A stretch of 64,000 bases of DNA from NCBI RefSeq assembly GCF_014898055.3, contig NW_023605083.1, positions 67,263,715 to 67,327,714 of the forward strand, written 5' to 3'. This document shows, piece by piece, positions 45,595 through 56,919 of the stretch (position 1 is the stretch's first letter; each line of letters starts with the position of its first letter). The translations under genes were made by a program, and so were the position numbers. Under the pieces are notes generated by a model. It saw only the letters and a list, made by a program, of their open reading frames with translations, ran no database searches and had not been told where the DNA came from. The stretch is from Talpa occidentalis (Eukaryota; Chordata; Mammalia; Eulipotyphla; Talpidae).

Positions 45595-46475
45595 AACCCA
45601 CTATTGTTGGATGGAGAAAACCATCTAATAAAGTGTTAATTAAAAGACCATTTAGGGCAGAAGAGCTAAAAAGAAACTTCTCTGAAGAGGAAATGCAAAT
45701 GGCCAACAGACATATGAAAAAACGTTCAACATCACTTGTCATCAGGGAAATGCAAATCAAAACTACCATGAGATACCATCTTATACCAGTGAGAATGGCA
45801 CATATTAAAAAAACTAGCAACAGCAAATGTTGGCGAGGGTGTGGAGAAAAAGGAACTCTCCTGCACTGTTGGTGGGAATGCAAACTGGTCCAACCACTAT
45901 GGAGAGCTGTGTGGAGATTTCTGGACCTACTAAACATAGAGCTTCCATATGATCCAGCAATTCCACTCCTAGGTATTTACCCAAAGGACACAGAAACATC
46001 AATTCCAAAGAACACCTGCACCCCTATGTTTATAGCAGCACTGTTTACAATAGCTAAGCTTTGGAAACAGCCCAAATGCCCAAAAATAGATGACTGGATC
46101 AAGAAGATGTGGTACATATACACCATGGAATATTACTCAGCATTCAAAAAAAGATAAACACATGCAATTTGCAGCAACATGGATGGCGCTGGAAGGGATC
46201 ATGCTCAGCGAAATAAGCCAAAAAGAAAAAGAAAAATACCGGATAGTCTCACTCATAGCAGGAATCTAGAAAACTTAAATAAGGGATCAGGAAAATGAAT
46301 AACTATAAGAAAGTGAAAATCAAAATCAACAAAAAACTATGAACCAGAGACACTTCTTGGGGGGTGGGGGCCGGGAGGGGAGGGATTGGGGTCAGAATGG
46401 GGCATGTGCAGTTGTATGGGGGAATATAAAAATAAAATTTATTATTTAATAAAAAAAATTAAAAAAAAAAAACAT
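45595..46475 (+). mobile_element. 5'-truncated L1: ORF2 C-terminus, 3' UTR and poly(A)
   Basis: This is the best-preserved LINE in the window. The plus-strand frame from about 45657 reads the ORF2 C-terminal region: [20 protein letters not shown], the [20 protein letters not shown] motif, [17 protein letters not shown], then [20 protein letters not shown] and [15 protein letters not shown]. The frame is lost at a run of seven A (46145-46151): one extra A gives a stop. The other frame then continues with the expected HMQFAATWMALEGIMLSEIS tail. A 3' UTR with G-rich GGGGGGTGGGGGCCGGGAGG (46360-46379) and an A-rich end at 46441-46472 follow. It is non-autonomous and dead. Flanking TGTGACCA near 45565 and 46485 may be remnant target duplication. 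Confidence 0.92.
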
Positions 46476-46518
46476 TTAACACTGTGACCAAAGAGCGGGA
46501 CACAGACATGGATGGGGT

Positions 46519-46524
46519 CACACG

Positions 46525-46555
<31 letters not shown>

Positions 46556-46557
46556 AC
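46519..46557. repeat. (CA)n microsatellite, interrupted
   Basis: CA repeats with a CG and an AA interruption. Confidence 0.93.
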
Positions 46558-46839
46558 TCCTTTTTGGCGGCCTTTATTCATCTACATTGAATTGAACCTG
46601 CCTTCAGTCACTGGAAAGGAGACAGAACAGTGGGGTGCAATGGGCTGGCTCCCCACAGATGGCAACAACCTAAAAAGGCTAGTGCTGTTGCTCAGTGCTA
46701 TGTCTGCAATGGTTTCCTGAAGTCCCTTCTGCTCAGAAAGCTGTCAGCAAGTCTTCCATTCCATCATGATTAAGTCTTTTGTGGGTTAAGCATTACCAAC
46801 ACTGGGGGTGCTTTTTGCCCCTGATTCAATAATTTCCAC

Positions 46840-47040
46840 TTGTTGAACATTTATATTTGCCATATAATGTAGCAGTAACTTTGGACTGATTATAATCATC
46901 ACAATTACCTACCAAAGGTGAATACTTTTCTCTTTGATGAAAAGGAGCAGGAAATTAAGCAATTTGCTCAAACTGAGCCAATAGTTAAAGGCAGAGCCAA
47001 GATTTTAACCCTGGTCTGTCTGACTTCAGTGCTCCGACTG
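46840..47040 (-). repeat. MIR SINE relic
   Basis: GGAGCAGGAAATTAAGCAAT, GGCAGAGCCAAGATTTTAAC, then CCTGGTCTGTCTGACTTCAG. Confidence 0.68.
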
Positions 47041-47479
47041 CCTCTCCCAATCCAACACGGAGTCCAGCACAAGGGCAGCTGGAGCACAGACCAATGAGTG
47101 GAGGTGACACTATCTTGTCTGCTTCCCTCCATGGGGCTGACTCAATCTGGGGGCCCCATCAGTGTTATGAAAGACATTACTGATGTTCACAGGGCACTTG
47201 CCATGGCCCAGATGCCCTGCACTGAAACACAGACCTGCATGATTAAGTCAACTCCATCACAAGTCTGCAAGACAAGCCTGGAGATCACCTTCAGACGCCA
47301 GTCCAGGCTCACGCACTGGGGGTAGTTTCTGAAGGCAGTGGCTCAAGCCATAGCTGAAGGCCTACATGTCAAGGATGGAAAGTTTTCATGGCTTCCGGTG
47401 TGCTCAAGATGCACAAGCTTCAGCACAGGCCTCAGCATGAGATCTCTGCTCTGTCACAAGTTTATGGCGTGACCTATGT

Positions 47480-47756
47480 TGACTGCAATACTATTTACAA
47501 TAGCCAAGATATGAAAACACCCCACAGGATGCCAAACAGACGAGTGGATCAAGAAGATGTGGTATATATGCACAATAGAGTACTCTTCAGTGATCCAAAG
47601 TGATAAACTCATGCCATTTGAGACAATATGGATGGAGCTGAAATAAATTATGCTAAGCAAAACAAGGCAGGAGAAAAAAAGATAAATAGCAAATGGTTTC
47701 ACTGATATATGGAATATAGGAAGACAAAACAAAGTGTCAGGGAAAAAAAAAAAAGA
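47480..47756 (+). mobile_element. L1 ORF2 3'-end fragment with poly(A)
   Basis: ACTATTTACAATAGCCAAGA, GTGGATCAAGAAGATGTGGT, ATGCCATTTGAGACAATATG and GATATATGGAATATAGGAAG, then an A-tail at 47743-47754. Older than the copy at 45595, since it carries more substitutions and several frame breaks. Confidence 0.82.
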
Positions 47757-47984
47757 GGACAAAACTTGCAAGCTGACTATATGAGGCATTCAGCTGGGGA
47801 GGGGGAAGAAGAGGGATCAACGCAGGGGAGGGAAGAGCTCAGGGTCTGTGGAGATGGACCAGGGGTGCTAAGGTTGTGGGCTACCCCTGAGGGGAGAAAT
47901 TAAATATTTTCAAGTATCTCCCTCCACTCCCCTTGCCTCTGCCCCTGTAAGTTTTTCCTCTTAGAGGGGCAAAGAGATCTTCAT

Positions 47985-48380
47985 AGAATGTAAGTCAGAT
48001 GACATCGGTCCTCAGTTTTGAATGCCTCGTGGCTCCCCGTTGCACTGGTTTAGAAGCCAGAGTTTTCACAACGTTCTGCAAGGCCCACAGTCTCTAGCCT
48101 TTCAGATCTTCTCTGACCCACTTCCAAACACTCCCTTCTAGGAAAGGAAGCCCACTCCCATTCTCTTCCATGATGGTCCTTGAACACATGTAAGACACAG
48201 CACCCTTAGAACCTTTGCACCAGCTGTTCCCTCTGCCTGGACTGTGCCTTCCCAGATAATCACAAGGTGTGCTTTGCTCCCTCTCTTCCCAATTGTGCCT
48301 ACCTTGAAAGATCTACTGAAATTTGCAAACACCTTCTTCTCTACACTAACAGCCCCCTCTTTGTGCAGTCTTTTTTTAAA
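47985..48380 (+). repeat. L2 LINE relic
   Basis: GAATGCCTCGTGGCTCCCCG, CTGCAAGGCCCACAGTCTCT, TTTGCACCAGCTGTTCCCTC and TGCCTGGACTGTGCCTTCCC are the classic L2 3' segment. Confidence 0.72.
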
Positions 48381-48429
48381 AAAAAATAATAATACATCAT
48401 CTTTTAACAAAGGATACCATTTGTTAGTA

Positions 48430-48780
48430 CATACAGAATAGTCCTCCCTTATCCACAGGATATGTTCCAAGAACCCCCAGTGAGCACCTGTAACAATGAT
48501 AGTACTTACCCTTATATAGGCCATGTTTTCCTGCCTGTACAATGTTAATTTATAAATTAGGCACAGCAAAACAGTAATAAAAATTACTACTAATAAAATA
48601 GAACAATTATAACAATAACAATACATTGTAATAAAAGTCATGTGAATGTGGTTTCTCATCTTTATCTATGTCTCCATTAATGTATCTTATTATACATAAC
48701 TTTGGCTGGGTTGACCACAGATAACTGGAACTATCCCAGAAATCAAAATTATGGAAAAAGGGATGCTACTATCTTTTCAT
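48430..48780. mobile_element. Tigger-like DNA transposon relic
   Basis: Opens with GTCCTCCCTTATCCACAGGA, TATGTTCCAAGAACCCCCAG and contains AATTTATAAATTAGGCACAG. It closes near AAAAAGGGATGCTACTATC, which is partly complementary to the start (inverted termini). Confidence 0.6.
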
Positions 48781-48979
48781 TGTCTGCCCCCTGCCCCCAC
48801 AAGAAAGGGGGAACTCCTCCAGGTGGCAACAATTTCTATCTGTTCTGCTCACTCTGTCAGAGCTTAAATTAAGTGATTGGTTAATACAGCTGAATGTTAA
48901 AGGAACAAACACATGAATGAATGAGTAAATGCCATGCCCACTTCTTTAACTCGGAAGTCAAATTGTTAAATCAATCTAT

Positions 48980-49150
48980 TAAGCCAGAGAGTGGCAAATT
49001 TTTTTGCCAGATGGTAAATGTTTTAGGTTCTGCAAGCCGTAGGGGCTGACTATTCATCTCCCCTGTCAAAGTGCCCATACATCATAGGCAATATGTAAAC
49101 TAGCGCACATAACCAGTTTTCAATAAACCTCGATTTATGAAAAATTGCAG
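48980..49150. mobile_element. hAT-type DNA transposon relic, family unassigned
   Basis: GCCAGATGGTAAATGTTTTA, GGTTCTGCAAGCCGTAGGGG, then TCAATAAACCTCGATTTATG. A common mammalian MITE pattern, name not certain. Confidence 0.45.
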
Positions 49151-49294
49151 TGGATACTTTGGTGATGTCTGTACTGTACTAAACTATCCGGCTAGCCACT
49201 GGGTCTGACTCTCTCCTGGTGATCCCCATGTAGAGCAGAGTGCCTTGACAATGGTGTCTTTCAATATGTATTTTGAAGGCAGTGAAATGGACAG

Positions 49295-49440
49295 GTTCTC
49301 ACTATGTTCTCCAATATGGTGGCCACTAGCCCTATGCATTTCAAATGCTATTGAGCATTTGAAAATCTGTGAACATGCATTTTGATTGAAATAGCCACAT
49401 ATGGCTAGTAGTCACCATATTGGACTATCAACAATATTGG
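49295..49440. mobile_element. Palindromic MITE relic
   Basis: Inverted arms CCAATATGGTGGCCACTAGCC at 49311-49331 and the reverse complement with two mismatches at 49403-49423 enclose 71 bp. The arms and the 'gagcatttgaaa' interior match a remembered foldback element. Confidence 0.7.
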
Positions 49441-49589
49441 ACATTCTATCACAATTATTCTTTTGCTTCATGATCCAACTCTAGTCTGTCCTTCTCCAGG
49501 AAGACTTCCTTGATAGCTAAGGTTCATGGTAACTGCCCCCTTCCCTTTAAAAAATTATATATTCCAACAGTACTCGTTTTGTTCAGGTT

Positions 49590-49840
49590 TTGACCACAGC
49601 TATAATAACAGGTAACATTTGCTGAGTTTTGTGTACCAAGAATTGTATGTTTAATAGGCTAAATCTAGTTCAATCCCCAAAATAATCCCGTGAAAATTGT
49701 TATGTTGATATTATTACCACCATTTTGCCATTGAGAAAACAGGTTCTGGAAGAGTCAGCAAAATATCCAGGGTCGTGAAGGTCTAAATGGGGAGGATGGG
49801 ATTTGACTTCCAGTTCATTAGCACTCAGAGCTCAAGTTCT
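49590..49840 (-). repeat. MIR SINE relic
   Basis: ATTATTACCACCATTTTGCC, ATTGAGAAAACAGGTTCTGG, with the 3' end at the left (TAACATTTGCTGAGTTTTGT). Confidence 0.68.
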
Positions 49841-50344
49841 TGACCACCACCACATGCTTCCTAAGAGCAAAACTAGTGTTGGTCCCAGACTCCTGCGTGT
49901 AGAGGTTTCCTCTTCTTCAAGAAACCAGCAAGCCTGGGTCATCCTTCTTTTATATCCTCCAAAGTCAGAGTTAGGCATAGCATAGACTTTCAATGCAGTT
50001 TTGCAGGCTACAGAATTTCAAAACTAGAGAGCACTACAGAAAATCTAATGGAAGTTCCTCTATTTTCTAATTAGAACAAAGTGACAGCTTATACCATGAG
50101 TAAAAATTGCAAGTCTGAGAGTGAAGCCCATGGAATTTGTCTCCAAATCTAGTACCCTTCTTTCAGTCACTCATTCCATCATTCGTTATTAAGTATTAAC
50201 TGTGAGGCATGGGCTGGATTTGGGATGAAGCCTTGAATAACACAGATACTATATTTCTACAACTATACAGAATCACTGGCATAGATATGTAATTACATGT
50301 GGCAACTGTTACAAGTTGATAAAAGTTACAAGATAAACTCTGAA

Positions 50345-50470
50345 GCCAGAATTCTAGGATTCCAGTGTAGGCTCCACCAACTTCTGAAACATGTGACTTC
50401 GGAAAAATCCAGAACTTACATGGCTTAGTTTTCTCATCTGTAATATGGTGATAATAAAACAACATTCACA
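50345..50470 (+). repeat. MIR SINE relic, 5' part
   Basis: GATTCCAGTGTAGGCTCCAC, then GGCTTAGTTTTCTCATCTGT. The matching 3' part may be the segment at 50963. Confidence 0.55.
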
Positions 50471-50641
50471 TTGATTTTAAGAACACAGCTTTCATATATT
50501 AATATCCCTGAAAGGAGGATGGCCTGATCATTATTTACATCTTCACATTATTTATGGCAGCATGCATTTTTCTTAGTGGTAAATAAAATACTTATAACTA
50601 TTCAATTGTGTGTTGGTTTAGTTAAAATATGATTGCATCTA

Positions 50642-50942
50642 GGGCCTCCCTTGTGGTGCAGCGGTTGAGCGCTGGGTTGCTAAGCTGCCTGCGCCCTCTG
50701 CAGCGCCGGTTCGATCCCCGGCTGCTCCCCGGCCACCGGAGGAGGGTCCCACATGGCGTGCAGGCCTCTCCTGCAGCCCGCTGCTCCCCTCAGCAGTGTA
50801 CTTCAGTCCTTCTGCCTGCTCTGCTCCCCGCTCTGGCTCTGGTGAATTCTCTCACCCTCCTGCGCTTCTTACTGTACCCAGTGAATGTATAAACAAACAA
50901 ACAAATAAATAAAAAAAAACATGCCTCTATAAAAAAAAGAAA
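50642..50942 (+). mobile_element. Rhin-1-like SINE, younger type, very well preserved
   Basis: Head GGGCCTCCCTTGTGGTGCAG, B box GGTTCGATCCCCGGCTGCTC, insert GCCACCGGAGGAGGGTCCCA, body CCGCTCTGGCTCTGGTGAAT, AAACAAACAAATAAATAAAA tail. Perfect 20-bp duplication TTAAAATATGATTGCATCTA at 50622-50641 and 50943-50962, the longest in the window. Confidence 0.97.
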
Positions 50943-50962
50943 TTAAAATATGATTGCATCTA

Positions 50963-51040
50963 CCTGATAAGGCTATTAAGGGGATTAAATGAGAACACAG
51001 GTGAAGTGCTCAGCAGAGTACCTGGCACACACCTACTGTG
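50963..51040 (+). repeat. MIR SINE relic, 3' part
   Basis: TATTAAGGGGATTAAATGAG, then AAGTGCTCAGCAGAGTACCT and GGCACACACCTACTG. Confidence 0.6.
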
Positions 51041-51049
51041 CACTTTACA

Positions 51050-52850
51050 TAACTGCATTATTATTATTATAAAAGAAAAACAGTGCATGCACGGCCCGGA
51101 ACATCAGACATGGAGGAAAAACTGAGTCTAACATGTCAGAAAGAACCTCCTTGAAGAAGTGACATTTAAGATGAAACAAGGATAAGGAGGAGGGCAGAAA
51201 GTGAAGAGCAGGGTTTGTCAGAAGCGGGGTGCATGGTTGCATGCAGAGAGAACAGCACTAACAGACACCCGATGGCACTGTCTGCTGGAAATAACTCCTT
51301 GTTAAAAAATGTGGAACACCTCACAACTCGACTTTGGTAATCTAATAACACTCTCAGCTTTACACTGATATTTTTACCATCCACCTTTTCTATACTTTCG
51401 ATTATTGACAATAGATCAGTCATAAGATACAATATTTATCTTAAGTATATATTTAAAGTTCCCTGAAATTTTCTTAAACAGCAGGATATATGCCATTTTG
51501 AGACAATGTATTTCTGTATTATACCCGTCAAGTAAAATTAAATACAGTCTGTAATTTAAGCAGAATATATTTTTAATGATAACAGTGCTTCTTCTTTTTT
51601 GATATATTCACCCCTGAGATAATAATCACAGAATCTATGACTTATTTTCTTACATCCAACTCAAAAACATGAGATTCCATGTCTCTTTTTCAATTTCAGA
51701 AGCAAAGCTTGCCTTGGACTTTCCATGGGACTAGCAAGTTCCCAGTAAAGAAAAATTTTCAAAGTTCCTTCTGCTGCCCACTTTAACCTTCCTGGCCTTC
51801 CAATTTTTCAACACTAGATACTGTTGCTTGCTAGCATGGGTTCTCTGCAATTTTACGACCTCATCTTTGACACAGATTGTCCTTTTTCAAAGAACCTCAA
51901 CCCTCTTCCACAACATAACAATTTACAACACATTTAAACGAAATATAGCGAGACTCCCAAACAGATATAAAATGCTTTCCCTATGACTCATAAATGCTGT
52001 CACAGTTCCACCTCTTAGTTCTGCATTTTTTCCTTGTCCCCAATCTGACTGAGTCCCTTTATTTTTTCAAGTGAACTTATTCTGTAAATTCTTTGTCCAA
52101 AGGATTTGTGCCTGCCTCTGAAAATTCTCTGCAAATACCTATCAAAGAGAGAATGCCAGAATGCCTCTCTCTTCTCAGTTCTAAGCCTATTCGCTCATAT
52201 GCTAACTCCTCAAAACAGTTTTTCATCCCTTGATCTGGGTAAATATCCTAGCTGTGATTAATAAAAATGTGACCAGGAGGATGTCAATCAAGATTTATTT
52301 GATGCAATTTCTTGTATCGAAAATGGAAGCAACAATAACTACCCAGAAGAGCTGTTATAATATCAAAGATAGTTACAGAAAGTCTCAACATGAAGCTGGG
52401 TACACAATAAGTGCATAATAAACAGTAGATGCTGTTATTGTTGCTCCACTATTCATGTACCTCTTATATCTCACCACAACTCCACCAAGCCTCTGTTAAC
52501 TGTAAGCCATATCTAACCACTGTCTTATACCCTTATCTTATCTGCTATATATAAACAACAAAGCTGCCCCAAATGGAGCAATCTGATGAGATAAAAGAGT
52601 TTGGATGATTCATTTTATGGACTTAAAGTAGAAAAACCTTGGAATGTTATAATTGTTTGAATGGTTTTCGTTAGAAATAGTTTTTAGTTTGCTTCCATTA
52701 TTTTGCATGTTTGAATGTTTAAGGTATAGGGGGTCTACTGATTGACAATCAGTTTAGATGAGTTTTGTTTAATTCAGGGTCTAGTAAACTTTAGGGCCAA
52801 AGGAAGGTGAGGTAGAGAGTGCTATGGATTCTGAAGATCAGAGTGACTCA
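51050..52850. other. Intronic sequence, AT-rich, nothing recognised
   Basis: No gene and no confident repeat in about 1.8 kb. Confidence 0.45.
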
Positions 52851-53130
52851 CTACTGGCCGCCCTGGTGGCACCGGGGTTAAAGACAGCGCCATCAAGCTA
52901 TCACCAGCCACTGCAGCATGAGTTCGATAGATCCCTGCAGGCTAGGGAGCTACCCACATGGCGCAGCAGTCCTCTCCTGCCTCGCCCGCTGCTCCCCTCA
53001 GCAGTGTATTTCAGCACATCTGCCTGTTCTGCTCCCCACTCTCTCTGGTGAATCCTCTCACCTTCCTGCACCTCTGGCTTACACCCCAGTTCTTGTATGC
53101 ATAAATAAATACATCTTAAAAAAAAATTCT
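52851..53130 (+). mobile_element. Rhin-1-like SINE, older type, full length
   Basis: Head GGCCGCCCTGGTGGCACCGG, then GGTTAAAGACAGCGCCATCA. The B-box area is disturbed by a GATA insertion. Tail AAATAAATACATCTT. Perfect 12-bp duplication CAGAGTGACTCA at 52839-52850 and 53131-53142. Confidence 0.94.
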
Positions 53131-53439
53131 CAGAGTGACTCATTCCATGGAAGACTGACTTGCCTAGCTGAGAACTTTTACAGTCATAGCACAGATGCAC
53201 AGGGATGAACTCTAAATAGATGAAGGATAGAGGTACTCTATTTGAGTTCAAGAGAGACTAGTATTACCCAATTCAAGTGAAAACATGACTTCCAGAAGAG
53301 AATGAGCTATACAAGACAAAGGTATTTAGCAAAAAACATATGGCCACAATACCTCCGCCAGCACCCAGAGTCACTCAAGTGCTAACCCTAGAAGCCCACG
53401 CCCAACCCTGGGGCCAAACCTTTACATTTGTCAATTGAA

Positions 53440-53530
53440 ACTTGCTTTTCATTCATTCATTGATTCATTCATTCAAGAAAAGATCTAATAATACATGCCA
53501 GTCCCTGAGACACAACAATAAACAAGATGA
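53440..53530 (-). repeat. L2 3'-end relic
   Basis: TTCATTCATTCATTGATTCA, then ACATGCCAGTCCCTGAGACA. Confidence 0.6.
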
Positions 53531-54059
53531 ACAAAGACCAAGTCTTTACATCGCATATGCAAATCTGTCCAGAAATCTGGCTCTCCATAGGTAGACCGCA
53601 GCTTACAACAGCACATGTCACATGGGCACCACCCCCATCCCTGCAAACTTACATCTGCTCTGCTACCTGGAAACTCCCATGTTATAATCTGGATTTTTGT
53701 GCATTTTTGAAATTGACAACTGTGTTACATCCATGCATCCCAATAAACTTTAATAATAAGGCTCAGCAAATAAGAACAATAATCTATATATACTAGAACT
53801 CTTTAGTGCCATAGAACACATGTGCATGACATAGCTACACAGTGGATTCTCATTTCATATCCTACTGCAAATGAAAAGTGGCTGCTGAAGATGTGAAAAT
53901 AAACCGAAAATGATGGGAACATGACTGAAGTCATATCAATTGTGAAAAAGAAAATTCAATCTGCTTTAAATGCCATTTACAAATTGTTTCAATCACACTT
54001 ATGCTCTAAGTTATTAGTTCTTAAAAGGTCATAGAAACATGAATTTTGAAGACGGGAAA

Positions 54060-54200
54060 AATCTTACGAATTATTCAAGGATGTAATTTGCATCTCGCTA
54101 CTAATTTACTGAGTGACACTGGGCAACTTGCTTAGCTTCGTGGCCCTCAAGCTCCTTATTCAATCAGACTAGATGATCTCTTGGAACCTTCTTCCCACTA
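54060..54200 (+). repeat. MIR relic
   Basis: CTACTAATTTACTGAGTGAC, ACTGGGCAACTTGCTTAGCT. Confidence 0.55.
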
Positions 54201-54589
54201 GAAGTTGTGTTCTCACTCATTTCTTTGTTGAAGAGAAGAAATATGAAGGAAAGAGCAAGAGATATACCCAAGATCAAAGGGTAAACCCACGGTAAAGCTA
54301 AGATTGAGAGCCTGTGACCTTTTCCATGCCACATATTTTGAAGTTACACAAACACTATGTAAGTGGTCAGCAGATAGGACTGTCCAGGTTGCTGTCAGTT
54401 TCCTAACAAAGTGCTCATCTCCTGGAAGCCAGGGGCTATATCTTACTTTCTTCTCTCATAAACTAACACAGTTGTGCATGGCTGGATTAAAGGTGTCTCA
54501 TGAAATATTTATTGACTTAATGGAAATGTTTATCGAAGTAATTAAGTGAAAATACAGGTGAATGCATAACTGATTATGAAAATAACAGT

Positions 54590-54668
54590 AGGCACTACAT
54601 TATGAGTGTCGGCTCTATGTTAGGTACCACGCTATGCGCATTTTAAATTTGATTTCCCTCTCATTCTT
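54590..54668 (-). repeat. MIR, part 1
   Basis: TCTATGTTAGGTACCACGCT precedes a SINE insertion. The MIR continues at 54971. Confidence 0.6.
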
Positions 54669-54970
54669 TTTTTTTTAAAGTGTGTGCTTTTTTTTTTTTT
54701 TTAAAGATTTATTTATTTATTCATACAAGCACTGGGTACAGTCAGAAGCGGGGAGGGTGAGAGAAATCACCAGAGCCAGAGCAGGGAGCAGAGCAGGCAG
54801 AAGGACCGAAGTACACTGCTGAGGGGAGCAGCGGGCGGCAGGAGAGGTCTGCGCGCCATGTGGGACCCTCCTCTGGTGGCCGGGGAGCAGCTGGGAATCT
54901 AACCGGCGCTACAGAGTCTGCAGGAAGCTTCCCAACCCAGCGCTCAACTGCTGCGCCACCGGGGAGGCCC
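54669..54970 (-). mobile_element. Rhin-1-like SINE, younger type, in MIR
   Basis: Full-length minus-strand copy. Tail appears as two T tracts (54666-54676 and 54689-54702) split by AAAGTGTGTGC. Duplication TCCCTCTCATTCTT (54655-54668) / TCCCTTTCATTCTT (54971-54984). Confidence 0.93.
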
Positions 54971-55130
54971 TCCCTTTCATTCTTAGAACAACCCTTCAAA
55001 ATAGGAATTGTTCCCTCATCTTCATATATATAAAAACTGTGGCTTGAATATGTTAAATGACTTGCCCACAGCCCTACAAATGATGAACACGAAGGATGTG
55101 AGCTGGTTATGTCTGACTTCAAAGGCTATT
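54971..55130 (-). repeat. MIR, part 2
   Basis: GAACAACCCTTCAAAATAGG, then GACTTGCCCACAGCCCTACA. Confidence 0.65.
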
Positions 55131-56279
55131 CCTATTTTCCAATTCATTAAATGCTTGAATGAATAAATAAGCAGATGAGTAAATCAGTGACTAAATGAAT
55201 TAATATTCTGCTTTCATTTGTCTTATGTGGTGTGGGATGTATTGCCAAAGATTTTGTCTATAGAATTTTCCAACTATCACATAGGTGTCAAGTTTTTATA
55301 AAAATGTTTCCCAGTAAGATTTACCCAGGATGGTCTTCTTAAAAGTCAAAGCCTGATAATTCGAACTGTTTGGCATTGTGTATTATGGGCTGTAGCAAGT
55401 AGTACATTAGTGTTCATGTTCTTTCTTCAGAGACATGGAGAGCAATGGTTGTCCATTCTAGAAAGAAGCACAGTGACACATTCCCACAACACTGTCAAGC
55501 CTTCTCTAAGGGCTCACTGATGTCCTTCTTTGCTTGTCCCTTGAATGTTATGTTCCCATCCTACTCACTATTATGATAGTAAATGTTTAATGATTGGCTT
55601 TCCAAAGATATCAAATTGTGATTTGTAATATTTACCTACTCTGTTGGGATAAATACCCTCATCGTAGCCAATTTCTAAACTATTTACATGACATAACTGA
55701 GCAAGTGTTGAGAAAAGGTGCTAACAATCAACTCTCAAGAGTCCAGAAAAGTCAGCTCTATCACATCACAAGTCCTGAGGGTGGGATTGACTGTTGAGAT
55801 CTCTTGAGAAATACAACTGAGCTAGGAGATAGCATCCAGCCAGGAAATGCAGGCCTGGGTCATCCAAGCATCATGACAGCAATATCTACTTTAGCAGCTG
55901 CAGCTTCCACTCTTCTGACTCCCTGTCACTTGGGAGGAATGATCTGTCTTAATGACACATCCCAGAGAGTGTAAGGCAGAATGGCCAAAGCATGGACTCT
56001 CTGACACTTTCAGAGCTACAGATCCCACTAAGTCACCTTTGCCAGACCTAAAATCTGCATTCATGCAAAGATTGGGGGGGTTAGTTTTTCCATGACTTCC
56101 CTCCAATTCCAATCCCTGCAGGAAGGGAAGAGAGGAGGGGCTTTGCCTTGTTCTCCTGTACTATGAACACTGTTCCTCCCAACTGCTGGATACAAGGGAA
56201 GGACGATTTTCCTGCTTCAATGGCTCACACAGTCTACTAAATCCCTTAGTGAGTCTCAGAACTTAGGATCCGTATCTTT
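55131..56279. other. Intronic sequence, nothing recognised
   Basis: No gene or confident repeat. Confidence 0.45.
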
Positions 56280-56780
56280 CTGTGGACTCTTTTCATCTTG
56301 CCTCTCCAGCCTCACCCCCCATCACTCCTAGTTCTCAGCTTTCACCTCATATCCAGCACATTCTCCATGTGCCAACCCATGTGTGCTTCTCTCTGGATCC
56401 TGGAATCAGTCTAAACTTTCTTCCACTCATAAAGCTGCCTCTGCTACAGCACCCTTCCTAGTAATACTCCCTACTGATTTTACAAGGCTCAGCAAAAAGG
56501 TCATCTTGTCTATGATGTATCTCCTGAAATCCCCCATCTAGAATACATTTCTCCCTGTTCTCTGGGCAGGAGGTACTTTGTTAATGCCCTTTTGTGATTT
56601 ATAGCACATTGTGTCGTTCATAATAGCTATATATGAGCATGTTCTTTTTATCTCTGTGAAAATGTGAAATCCATGAAGGCAGGAACATTGTCCAATTTGT
56701 CTGTGATTTCCCATAGCCTATAACACCCAGACTTATGAGTTGTGGAATTAAGAAAATCTTGCTTGAATTGAATCTAACAG
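56280..56780 (+). repeat. L2 LINE relic
   Basis: AAGGCTCAGCAAAAAGGTCA, TATAGCACATTGTGTCGTTC and ATCCATGAAGGCAGGAACAT follow the L2 3' order. Confidence 0.62.
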
Positions 56781-56919
56781 ATTGAAGTAAATTTTGCAAA
56801 GTGGGTCTGAGTTGAGTCCCGTGAAAATATAGTCAGGGATCTTATGTTTCTATCTCCACCCCTTATCTGTAGACAGTCCCATCCATTTAGGCCTTGAATG
56901 ATTTGCAAAAGAAAGGGCT

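Noticed and set aside
45579..46157. 192-codon plus-strand open frame as a cellular gene
   Set aside because: Its protein text is the C-terminus of L1 ORF2; it is a truncated retrotransposon.
48138..48659. 173-codon minus-strand open frame
   Set aside because: Spans an L2 relic and a DNA-transposon relic, so it is a chance frame across repeats.
50642..50720. tRNA-like A and B boxes as a tRNA gene
   Set aside because: The boxes belong to SINE heads. The flanking body, A-rich tail and target duplications show retrotransposons, and no cloverleaf acceptor stem is complete.
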